Of a stretch of DNA of 64,000 bases, positions 35,069 through 42,813 are shown in pieces. The stretch is from Halapricum salinum (GTDB lineage Archaea; Halobacteriota; Halobacteria; Halobacteriales; Haloarculaceae). Made by a program: the position numbers and the translations under genes. Under the pieces are notes generated by a model. It was not told where the DNA came from, did no database searches, and saw only the letters and a program-made list of their open reading frames with translations. How positions within the stretch are numbered: position 1 is the stretch's first letter; every line of letters starts with the position of its first letter. Location of the stretch: contig NZ_CP031310.1 in NCBI RefSeq assembly GCF_004799665.1, forward strand, positions 3,340,887 through 3,404,886, written 5' to 3'.

Positions 35069-36124
35069 ATGGCAAGCAACGGGGACGCAAACGAGACAGA
35101 CCCCCCGACACCCAACAGCGGCGATCAGCGGGGGATCCATCGCTGTGACTACTGTCGACTACCGATCCCACACGACCCGATCGCGGTCGGACACGACGGC
35201 TACACCTACGAATTCTGTTCGCAAGCGTGCCGGGAGGCCCTCGAAGACAGTGAGCGAGTGTTCACACAGTATCACGGCCATCGACGCTTCGACCCTGGCG
35301 TCGACGCACTGCAGGCCAGCCTCCCGGAGGGAATCCCGCGTAACTCCTTCGTCATGCTGAGCGATCTGGCGGGCACGAGGACGGAAGCGGTCCGGGCCGA
35401 ACTGGTCTGGCGCGCGCTCCAGCGCGGCGAGCCAGTCGTAGTCGTCTCGCTACTCGAACCACCCGTCTCGCTGTTGCAGTCGTTCGTCTCCCTGGAGTGG
35501 AACATCCTGCCGTATCTTGAACGCGACCGCTTGCGCATCGTCGACGGCTTCACCTACCGCGTCGAGGACCACGAGCGGATGGTCGGCCGGATGAACGCCT
35601 GGAACAGCCACCTCCGGGCGGTCGCCGCCGAGGCGACGACGACGGTCAGAGATCCAACGGAGATCCGCGAACTCCAGAGCCGGATCGACAACGCGATGGA
35701 CGACCTGGGCATGCAAGAGCAGGGAATCGTCGTCATCGACTCGCTCACAGAGTTGGGGGCGCTCGTCCAGCCAGTCCAGTCGTACAACTTCGTCAAGGAC
35801 GTCCGGGCCGACGTCTGCAAGGGTCGGTTCGTCCCCGTCTTCGCGAGCGCGACCATCACGACCGACGAGGAGCGCTTCCCCCACGACCTCGATTACATGG
35901 TCGACGGCATCGTCGAGATGCGGCTCAACGAGGAACTGGTCGAAGGCGCGCTCCTCAAGCAACTGCGCGTCCGGAAGATGAACGGCGTCCTCACGTATCC
36001 CGAATGGAAGTGCTACGAGTACACCAGCGGCCTCGGCATCGTCACCTTCGACCCGCACGAGGAGATGGAACGCTCCGAGGAGACAGTCGAAGAAGAGACC
36101 GTCGACGACAGCGAACGACTATAG
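35069..36124 (+). CDS. RecA/KaiC-like protein with N-terminal TRASH-like zinc finger and degenerate P-loop
   Basis: 351 residues. An N-terminal treble-clef finger has Cys26, Cys29, Cys50 and Cys54 (CDYC ... FCSQAC), like TRASH/YHS metal-sensing fingers. The rest resembles haloarchaeal RecA/KaiC-like (DUF7504) proteins: 'RGEPVVVVSLLEPPVSLLQ', and a Walker B-like strand IVVIDSLTELGAL near residue 227. Where Walker A should be it reads LSDLAGTRTEAVRAEL, lacking GKT/S, so ATP hydrolysis is doubtful. The tail is very acidic. Its stop overlaps the convergent GGGPS-like gene by 6 nt. A signalling or scaffold role is inferred. Confidence 0.65.
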   Translation: MASNGDANETDPPTPNSGDQRGIHRCDYCRLPIPHDPIAVGHDGYTYEFCSQACREALEDSERVFTQYHGHRRFDPGVDALQASLPEGIPRNSFVMLSDLAGTRTEAVRAELVWRALQRGEPVVVVSLLEPPVSLLQSFVSLEWNILPYLERDRLRIVDGFTYRVEDHERMVGRMNAWNSHLRAVAAEATTTVRDPTEIRELQSRIDNAMDDLGMQEQGIVVIDSLTELGALVQPVQSYNFVKDVRADVCKGRFVPVFASATITTDEERFPHDLDYMVDGIVEMRLNEELVEGALLKQLRVRKMNGVLTYPEWKCYEYTSGLGIVTFDPHEEMERSEETVEEETVDDSERL

Positions 36125-37399
36125 TTCGAGACTGACGTGTTTGACCGGCAGGCCGTCGGTCTCGACGTCGTAGCGCGGCCCAGCGAGGTCGACGAGCACG
36201 TCTAACAGGTATCCCTCCGCGTCGAGGACCGCGTCGACCGCCGTGGTTCCCGGGAGGTCCGCCTCGCGGAACGCCGTCCGTATCTCCGTGGCCGAACTGG
36301 GCTCGTCGGTGTCGAGTTCCTCGAGGACGGACTGCACGGCCAGCCACGTCAGGATCGTCGTCTCGAGATACTCGCGGGCCCGGCCCTCGGGGTTCGAGAC
36401 GTCGACGATCGTCGAGAGATACTTCGTCGCACTCGCTGCGTCGAGATCGACGTTCGAGTCGATCCACGCATCGACGTCGTCGCGCGAGGCGTCGGGATCG
36501 AGGTCGGCAACGACCTGTTCACAGACGTCGACTTCTTCGTCGGCGATCTCGTGGAACACGTTGCCGACGACGACGGCGTCCGCGCCGGCGTCGAGTACGC
36601 GCTGAGCGTTCTCACGGTTGTCGAGGCCACCGCCGTACCACAGTCGCGACCACGTGAGACCGTCGCTGACGGCCTCGAGGATATCCTCGGCTTCCTCGCC
36701 GCCGAAAGTCCCGGAGTATTCGAGGTAGACGAGTTCGCTTTCGAGGTGCTGTTCGGCCGCCAGCGCGCGCTGTTTGGCCGTCCCCGGATCGAGGAGGTCG
36801 TCCTCGGTGACGTTGCTCTCGCGGGCAGCCGCGCTGTCGAGATTCATGATGATGTAGGCCTCGAAGACGGCTTCTCGAAGCATCCACGCGGAGGCGAACT
36901 GTGACAGTCGGTCTTCGATCGCGCCACCCGGCGAGATCGGCAGTTTTTCCGCGATCATCTCCGGCGCGAGGTCGTCCTGAATATGTTCGATCCCGGCACC
37001 GAGCTGGCCGATGAGTGCGTCGACGTCGCCGTTGAGCACCTCGGGAATGGCCAGGAATTCCGCTTTCGAGCGCGTCTCGTCTGTCACCTGTGTGGGGCCG
37101 CTGGGTTCCTGGAAGGCCGGCACCGGACGGTCGGCGACCAGGTCGAGCGTCTCTTCGGTATTCTGGTCGGTAACGTCTCGGGAGCCGCCGACCTCGACGG
37201 CGCTCGTGTGCTGGAGGTAGAGCGGGTAGAGCAGCGGGAGCTGTTTCTCGTCTTCCGGGTCGATCTTGGTGATGTGTGTCCAGTCGCCCGGGACCGGGTT
37301 GGTATCCAGCGAGAGTAGCGTCCGAGCGGCGATACTCGCCGTGGCTGTGACGTCCTCGACACGCCGGGCGATAGCTGGGAGACTCGTCATTACCGACAC
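36119..37399 (-). CDS. Enlarged geranylgeranylglyceryl-phosphate synthase-like protein
   Basis: 426 residues, versus about 230-250 for ordinary GGGP synthases. The N-terminal about 280 residues keep the TIM-barrel landmarks: WTHITKIDPED, VEVGGSRDV, PVPAFQEPSG, 'YLEYSGTFGG', LWYGGGLDN and DAGADAVVVGNVFHEI, which bind the glycerol-phosphate group and the prenyl donor in PcrB/GGGPS proteins. The C-terminal about 140 residues form an acidic, helical extension not present in the enzyme. It could be a prenyl transferase with another acceptor, or a regulatory paralogue; the usual GGGPS gene should be elsewhere. The upstream gene on the same strand (64-nt gap) may be its partner. Confidence 0.7.
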   Translation of the reverse strand: MSVMTSLPAIARRVEDVTATASIAARTLLSLDTNPVPGDWTHITKIDPEDEKQLPLLYPLYLQHTSAVEVGGSRDVTDQNTEETLDLVADRPVPAFQEPSGPTQVTDETRSKAEFLAIPEVLNGDVDALIGQLGAGIEHIQDDLAPEMIAEKLPISPGGAIEDRLSQFASAWMLREAVFEAYIIMNLDSAAARESNVTEDDLLDPGTAKQRALAAEQHLESELVYLEYSGTFGGEEAEDILEAVSDGLTWSRLWYGGGLDNRENAQRVLDAGADAVVVGNVFHEIADEEVDVCEQVVADLDPDASRDDVDAWIDSNVDLDAASATKYLSTIVDVSNPEGRAREYLETTILTWLAVQSVLEELDTDEPSSATEIRTAFREADLPGTTAVDAVLDAEGYLLDVLVDLAGPRYDVETDGLPVKHVSLEL

Positions 37400-37463
37400 G
37401 GTGGGTCCCCGTAGTATAAAAGCGTGGCAGATATTGCTCCGTTTCCCGCGTCAGACCCGGGCT

Positions 37464-38663
37464 TCAAGCCCCTGGGAGGACGTGGGGATCCCCGGAGTGA
37501 TAGATGTACTCGGTGGCGATCCCGGTCAGCGGCGACTCGCTGTCGGTGGCGTTCTCGCGCGCGAGGTCGAGGTATCGCTCGGTGATCTCCCTGACGCGGC
37601 GTGCTGCTTCGCGGTCGGTGTCGGCCAGTACGTACTCAGCGGTGACCGGCGTGAGTTGGCCGTCTTCGAGATCCACACCGTAGTCGTCCACGTCATCGAG
37701 CCAGATCTGTGCGCCGATGATCGCCAGCACGATCGAGCGCTTGAACGCCTGGTCGACCGGGAGTCCAGTGTGACGGTACATCTCGATCATCGCGTCGTAG
37801 ATGACACCCACCCGAGCGTACTGGGTCTTGAGATACGGCAGTTCGAGTTCCGCCTCAGTGAAGACGTCCGTCTCCACGTCGAAGGCGGCCTCGCGATACT
37901 CCGCGCGGATGGCCCCGACGGCGTCTTCCTCACCGTCGCGGGCGCGCTCGTAGAGTTCGCGGAATCGCGGATCACGATCCTGGTGGGCCTCCGAGACGTC
38001 GACCGCCCAGTCGTAGATCTCCTCGACCTCCGCGGGCAGTGCCGCAAGCGTCTCCGTCAGGTTCGCTTCGAGAGTTTGCTGGGCGACGCGCGCGACCGTC
38101 TCGTACTCGTCGGGTTCGATGTGGATCGACACCTCGAAGTCGTCGTACTCCTCGTCGTTGACGGCGTCGCGCATGTCGCCGTCCAGCAGCGCCTCGATGA
38201 CGACCCGTGTCAGAAACTCCGCGCGGTCGACCAGCGCCTGGGGATTCTTCGGACTCCCCTCCCACGCCGTGGGGTCGTCGGGATCGCGGTAGTCGTCGCT
38301 CTCGACGCGGTTGGCGACCCGACCTGCCCAGGTGCTATACGCGACTGGATCGTCGTTGTTGGCCCGGAGCCGGGCCTCACGATAGAGATGGCCCAGCGTC
38401 AGCTGGGCGGGCAGGATGAGCTTCGTGTCGTACTCGAAGGTGACCGACTCGACGCCGAACTCCTCGGCGAGAGCGGACTCGATCATCGTGAAGACGTCCT
38501 CGACCATCGCTTCGGTGCGATCGTCGACCGTCGACTTCAGTCGGAGACTTTCGAGGTCGAACGCGCCCGAGTGGCCGTAGTAGCCGAAGACGGCGCGAAC
38601 CGAAGTCGGGAACGCCGACCGATCGGCGAGCCAGCCGGCCGCGGCGCGGAGTGGTCCTGTCAT
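37464..38663 (-). CDS. Conserved haloarchaeal protein upstream of the GGGPS-like gene
   Basis: 399 residues from the ATG at 38663; the frame to 38792 adds a non-acidic, Arg-rich stretch in the promoter. Acidic and mostly alpha-helical, no signal or membrane segment. No motif I can name; segments such as 'FGYYGHSGAFDLESLRLKS' and 'KRSIVLAIIGAQIWLDDVDDYG' look conserved. The latter, with its two Asp pairs, is faintly reminiscent of prenyl-synthase Asp-rich motifs, but that is speculation. Same strand and just upstream of the GGGPS-like gene, so probably in one transcription unit with it. Confidence 0.6.
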   Translation of the reverse strand: MTGPLRAAAGWLADRSAFPTSVRAVFGYYGHSGAFDLESLRLKSTVDDRTEAMVEDVFTMIESALAEEFGVESVTFEYDTKLILPAQLTLGHLYREARLRANNDDPVAYSTWAGRVANRVESDDYRDPDDPTAWEGSPKNPQALVDRAEFLTRVVIEALLDGDMRDAVNDEEYDDFEVSIHIEPDEYETVARVAQQTLEANLTETLAALPAEVEEIYDWAVDVSEAHQDRDPRFRELYERARDGEEDAVGAIRAEYREAAFDVETDVFTEAELELPYLKTQYARVGVIYDAMIEMYRHTGLPVDQAFKRSIVLAIIGAQIWLDDVDDYGVDLEDGQLTPVTAEYVLADTDREAARRVREITERYLDLARENATDSESPLTGIATEYIYHSGDPHVLPGA

Positions 38664-38821
38664 CGTTGTGCCTGGCGAGACGTCGCTCGCTTTGGAAGGT
38701 GTCCGGCGGGTCGCATAAAGACGCTTGCCCTTTGGAACAGAAACAAACCAGATCCACCTCGGAGATACTCGAACTATTATTGGGGAGAACACACTTTGTC
38801 GTAATACTCCAATACAGATTC

Positions 38822-40102
38822 ATGAACGAAAACAGACGACGGTTTCTCACTCTTGTGGGAGCATCCAGCGTGGGTTGGCTGGCAGGATGCGGCGGTGATG
38901 ACGTTGGAGAAGACGAGTCACCCAATCCGCCCCAACAGATCACAACACTCACCCCGGGAGCTGAATCCGGGACACAGGATTTCGGAGAGTCAGTTGCGCT
39001 GTCGAGCGATAGCTCGACGATCGTCGTGTCGGATTCGAGGCGAGAATACGATACCGGAGCGGCATACGTGTTCGAGCGCTCCGGTGATGATTGGCGTTCC
39101 CAGCAGCGCCTCATTCCTGCGGACGCTGAGAGAGGCAGCAATGTGGCTGAGTCGCTCGCCATCTCGGACGACGGCAGGACCGTCGTGGTCGGGGCTCCTT
39201 CGATCGGTGGGGCCGACGAAACGCCGACCGAACGGAATGGTTCGGCGTACGTCTTCGAGCGTTCCGATGGCAGATGGGACCGGCAAGCGAAACTGACTGC
39301 CGAAGCTGACAGCGAGGACCTCTTCGGCATCTCGACCGCGATCTCGGGTGACAGTTCGACACTCCTCATTGCAGACCCAGGGAGAAACGCCGACGCTGGG
39401 GTTGCTTACGTATTCGAACAGTCCAACGAGTCGTGGAACCGACGAGCTACCCTAACCGCCGACGACGGCGACGATCAGGACCGGTTCGGTACTGGACTCT
39501 CTATCTCAGAGGATGGATCGACGATCGTTATCGGGGCACCGGGTGTTGAGAGTCCAGACGTGACGGGGACGGGAGCAGCATACGTGTTTGGAAAGATAGA
39601 CAGAGAGTGGAGTCAACAGACGAAATTAGTCGCCGACGAGAATAGCGTCGGCCGGCACGGCAGTGCAGTCGCGATATCGAGTGACGGGCGGACTGTCATT
39701 GTTGGAGCCGATCACGTAGGCGATTCGAGGGAGGGTATTGCGGGGTTCGTGTCCGTATTCGAGCAGTCCGACGAGGAGTGGAACCAGACCGCTACATTCG
39801 CTCCTGAAGCCGACGGCAATGGATCGATCGGATCGCTCACAGTCTCTGACGACGGGGGGACGATAGCCCTCGGAGCCCCCGACGGATCGCCTGGCGAAAC
39901 GAGCGGCTCGGCGTTCCTGTTCGAACAGTCCGAACGAGAGTGGAGGCAACAGGCGACGGTCACCCCACAGGATAGCGACACGCAAACGATCTTTGGCTGG
40001 TCAGTCGCAGTCTCGGGCGACGGGACAACGACGCTTGTCGGCGCTCCGAATGGCAGTCCTCCAGAACGAGGCGGTTCCGGGGAGGTCTACGTCTTCCAGT
40101 AG
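38822..40102 (+). CDS. Secreted lipoprotein with FG-GAP repeats (beta-propeller)
   Basis: 426 residues from the ATG at 38822; upstream in-frame sequence is non-coding. Tat-type signal (NRRRFLTLVG region) and lipobox LAGC (Cys23) show export and lipid anchoring. The mature part consists of seven or so repeats of the pattern 'F-G-S-VAIS-DG-TIVVGAP...GAAYVFE', the FG-GAP unit of integrin alpha-type propellers. Such proteins bind surfaces, sugars or other proteins. Codon use is less GC-biased than in neighbours, suggesting relaxed selection or a transferred gene. Transcribed alone. Confidence 0.82.
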   Translation: MNENRRRFLTLVGASSVGWLAGCGGDDVGEDESPNPPQQITTLTPGAESGTQDFGESVALSSDSSTIVVSDSRREYDTGAAYVFERSGDDWRSQQRLIPADAERGSNVAESLAISDDGRTVVVGAPSIGGADETPTERNGSAYVFERSDGRWDRQAKLTAEADSEDLFGISTAISGDSSTLLIADPGRNADAGVAYVFEQSNESWNRRATLTADDGDDQDRFGTGLSISEDGSTIVIGAPGVESPDVTGTGAAYVFGKIDREWSQQTKLVADENSVGRHGSAVAISSDGRTVIVGADHVGDSREGIAGFVSVFEQSDEEWNQTATFAPEADGNGSIGSLTVSDDGGTIALGAPDGSPGETSGSAFLFEQSEREWRQQATVTPQDSDTQTIFGWSVAVSGDGTTTLVGAPNGSPPERGGSGEVYVFQ

Positions 40103-40192
40103 CGGCTATCAGAATAGGCCGTCGACTCGTACTTCGTCACCAACACCCACGCTTCAGAACCCCTTAGGTCGTCGCGTACGTCAGTGGAAGTG

Positions 40193-41029
40193 ATGGCAAC
40201 CGATCAACTCACCCCCGAGAGCGTGCCGCGCGCCCAGGACATGCCGATGCTCGGCCTCGGCACCTGGGAGAACGAGAACCCCGACCAGTGTGCCGACAGC
40301 GTCCGCACGGCCCTGGAGATGGGCTATCGACACGTCGACACCGCCCAGATCTACGGCAACGAGGACGCCGTCGGCGACGGGCTCGCCGCCGCGGACGTCG
40401 ACCGCGAGGAGATCTTCCTCGCGACCAAGATCTGGATCTCGAATCTCGACTACGAGGGCGTTCTCGAGACCGCACAGGAGAGTCTCGACCGCCTCGGCAC
40501 CGACTATCTCGACCTGCTGTATATCCACTGGCCGGCCCGCGCGTACGACCCCGAAGACACGCTGGCGGCGTTCGACGAACTCTACGACGAGGGGACGATC
40601 CGCAACGTCGGCGTCTCGAACTTCGAACCCCATCACGTCGAGGAGGCCCGCGAGCACCTCGACGCGCCGATCTTCGCCAATCAGGTCGAGATCCACCCGC
40701 TGCTCCAGCAGACCGAACTCCGGACGTTCGCCGCCGACACGGATCTCGAACTGGTCGCGTACTCGCCGCTGGCACGCGGTGACGTCTTCGACGTGCCCGA
40801 GTTGACCGAGATCGCAGAGAAACATGGTGTCAGCGAGCCGCAAGTCAGTCTCGCGTGGCTCCGCGAGAACGACATCACGGCAATCCCCAAAGCCACGAGC
40901 GAGGCCCACATCCGGGACAACTGGGAGAGTCTGACGCTGGAACTCGACGAGGAAGACCACGAAAAGATCGCCGGCATCGACCGGACGGACCGGAAGGTCG
41001 AACCCGGCTTCGCGCCGGACGCCTGGTAA
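40193..41029 (+). CDS. Aldo/keto reductase
   Basis: 278 residues from the ATG at 40193; a GTG three codons upstream is possible. The catalytic tetrad is complete: Asp49 (RHVDT), Tyr54 (AQIYGNE), Lys79 (FLATKIW) and His112 (YIHWP). The later 'RNVGVSNFEPHHVEEA' and IPKATSEAHIRDN (NADPH phosphate site) are typical. It is an NADPH-dependent reductase of aldehydes or ketones, substrate unknown. Transcribed alone. Confidence 0.92.
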   Translation: MATDQLTPESVPRAQDMPMLGLGTWENENPDQCADSVRTALEMGYRHVDTAQIYGNEDAVGDGLAAADVDREEIFLATKIWISNLDYEGVLETAQESLDRLGTDYLDLLYIHWPARAYDPEDTLAAFDELYDEGTIRNVGVSNFEPHHVEEAREHLDAPIFANQVEIHPLLQQTELRTFAADTDLELVAYSPLARGDVFDVPELTEIAEKHGVSEPQVSLAWLRENDITAIPKATSEAHIRDNWESLTLELDEEDHEKIAGIDRTDRKVEPGFAPDAW

Positions 41030-41109
41030 GGTTCACCTTTTTCGGCGGCTCCGCGGGGGTGGGGCCAGAACCTACAACTATTAACCGCCGGGCAGTCGAA
41101 TCGTCAGGT

Positions 41110-41853
41110 ATGTCGGCCGCGACTTCGACGGGCCTGGTCGGTGCGATCCGGATCGACCTCAAGCGGCTCCACGAGACCTGGATGGAACTGATCTACCCGC
41201 GGCAGTTGAACGCCGAGCAGACGGTCCTCGGGAAGTGGCGACCCGATACGACCGGGAGTCTGCTCGCCTACCGTCTGTGGGCAGCGCTGGGCGTGCCCCT
41301 GATCGCGATCCTCTACCCGATCGTCCTCTTTGGGTACATTTTGCGCTTTCAGACGCGACGGATGGACAGCGCTGCGACGCGGATCGGCGTCGCCGGCGTC
41401 GTCGTCCTCTCGGTCGTCGTCTGGGGCGCGCTCTCGCTGGTGGCGCAGTTCGGAACGGAGATGAGTACGACAGGCGTGATCGCGGTCGTCGCCGCGGGCG
41501 TCGTCGCGACCGTCTCGGCGGCGCTCGCGCTGGTCACCAGCCGCGTCGGCGGCCGTCTCACAACGGTCCTGATCTCCTATCCGCTGGCAGTCACGGCGAT
41601 CTTCCTGCCACCCGTGGTCGCCGGCCTCTATTCGGAAGCGGTCGCCAATCAGGTCTTCCCTCAGAGCGAGTCGCTGGCGATCTGGCTGCTGGACAACGTG
41701 CTCACGATCGGTGATCTCAACGAGTACCTCCGGGACAACTACCAGTTGCAGGGCCCGGCCTACGCCGCGATGTGGTTCGGCATCGCCGTCCCCGTCGGCT
41801 GGGTTCTGGGGACGATCGTCACGCTGGCGGATTACGTGCGCCCGAAAGACTAG
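41110..41853 (+). CDS. Membrane protein of unknown function
   Basis: 247 residues from the ATG at 41110. A cytoplasmic-looking N-terminus ('IRIDLKRLHETWMELIYPRQ') is followed by about five hydrophobic helices, the last ending 'WVLGTIVTLADYVRPKD'. No family recognised with confidence. Its stop codon overlaps that of the next, convergent gene within CTAG (41850-41853). Confidence 0.7.
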   Translation: MSAATSTGLVGAIRIDLKRLHETWMELIYPRQLNAEQTVLGKWRPDTTGSLLAYRLWAALGVPLIAILYPIVLFGYILRFQTRRMDSAATRIGVAGVVVLSVVVWGALSLVAQFGTEMSTTGVIAVVAAGVVATVSAALALVTSRVGGRLTTVLISYPLAVTAIFLPPVVAGLYSEAVANQVFPQSESLAIWLLDNVLTIGDLNEYLRDNYQLQGPAYAAMWFGIAVPVGWVLGTIVTLADYVRPKD

Positions 41854-42569
41854 AGACGAACCGTGTCTGGCCGGACGACGGCTTCTCCCTCGCGATTCGC
41901 GACGACCAGCGACGCCTCGCCCCCGAGCGTGATCGCCGTTCCCGAGAGAAGCGGCGCGATCACGCCAGCGACGACCGCACCGGGATCGTCCAGCGAGGCC
42001 GACAGCGCGACCCGTTCGACGGAATCGAGATCGTATTTGTCGACGGCCTGCTGGCCGGCCGCGAGGAGGTCCGCGTGGGAGAACGAGCCGGCGTCGGTAT
42101 CCAGGGCCGTAGCGTCGGTCTCGACCGTCGCGGGGAACTGGACCGGGTTCTCGCTCCAGCGTTGCTCCTCGAAGTGGACGACAGTGGAGTCTTCGGGGGC
42201 GGTCCCGTAGCCCAGCGCCGTGGTCTCGGGGCGAAGTTGGTACTGGTCGATGTCGTCCGACGGAGCCACGAACGCGCGCCCGGGCGGGCTCTCGGGAGGG
42301 TCGACCCGGACGCTCGCCCCGAGGACCCACGCGCCGAACAGGGCGACGAGCGCTTGCGGTGAGGGTGTCGTCTCGTTTTCGCCTGTGCCGTCGGCTAGCG
42401 AGACGGTCGCGCCCTCGTGGACGCCGTAATGGCGCAACAGATTCCCGGCTTTCCAGGCGTCGATACAGAACTGGCGGCCGCTCCAGGAGCGGCTTCGAGA
42501 GCCGGGGCGGTGGATCCACACCGAGTCGCCGCCGCGGTCGGGGTCGACGAGGTCTCCGAGAACGTTCAT
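41850..42569 (-). CDS. AMP-ligase N-domain-like protein (catalytic half missing)
   Basis: 239 residues from the ATG at 42569. The first half (VWIHRPGSRSRSWSGRQF, then LRHYGVHEGATVSLADG and 'ALFGAWVLGASVRVDPP') resembles the N-terminal part of acyl-CoA ligases, but the P-loop (TSGTTGxPKG) and the C-terminal lid are absent. The C-terminal half has 'FSHADLLAAGQQAVDKYDLD' and 'GVIAPLLSGTAITLGGEASL', which also look like ligase segments after the P-loop. Probably a non-catalytic ligase-fold protein seen as a single-copy gene in haloarchaea; it is divergent from valS. Confidence 0.55.
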   Translation of the reverse strand: MNVLGDLVDPDRGGDSVWIHRPGSRSRSWSGRQFCIDAWKAGNLLRHYGVHEGATVSLADGTGENETTPSPQALVALFGAWVLGASVRVDPPESPPGRAFVAPSDDIDQYQLRPETTALGYGTAPEDSTVVHFEEQRWSENPVQFPATVETDATALDTDAGSFSHADLLAAGQQAVDKYDLDSVERVALSASLDDPGAVVAGVIAPLLSGTAITLGGEASLVVANREGEAVVRPDTVRL

Positions 42570-42690
42570 AACTGGCCTTCGGCACCGCGAGCGCAAAAGC
42601 GCGCGGAATGTGTCGCGAGACCCCGACCGAAGGGACGGATCTCGATGCGGCGAACAGATCCGACCCTACGTGAGACACCGACACGGAAGC

Positions 42691-42702
42691 GAAAGTTTAT
42701 AC
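42691..42702 (+). promoter_or_regulatory. Core promoter of the valS transcript
   Basis: GAAAGTTTATAC: a purine-rich BRE-like start followed by the TATA box TTTATA (42696-42701). An initiation site about 25 nt downstream falls at 42722-42727, i.e. on or next to the ATG of the nine-codon leader frame (42727) and about 90 nt before valS. Confidence 0.6.
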
Positions 42703-42726
42703 ACAGAACGTGGCAATCACTCAGAT

Positions 42727-42756
42727 ATGGCTCTGATGTCGTCGGTAGTACGATAG
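42727..42756 (+). CDS. Possible leader peptide of valS (MALMSSVVR)
   Basis: Nine codons and a TAG stop. The ATG lies where a leaderless transcript from the TATA box at 42696 would begin. It contains two consecutive valine codons, GTA GTA, rare in this GC-rich genome, just before the stop, upstream of valyl-tRNA synthetase. Downstream are overlapping complementary pentamers CGACG, CGTCG and CGACG that could form alternative hairpins. This is the layout of a bacterial-type attenuation leader, but chance remains possible for so short a frame. Confidence 0.3.
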   Translation: MALMSSVVR

Positions 42757-42813
42757 CGACGCGGGAGTGTTTTTGCCGTCGATCCGACGACCAGCCACTA
42801 CGCTACTCGACAT

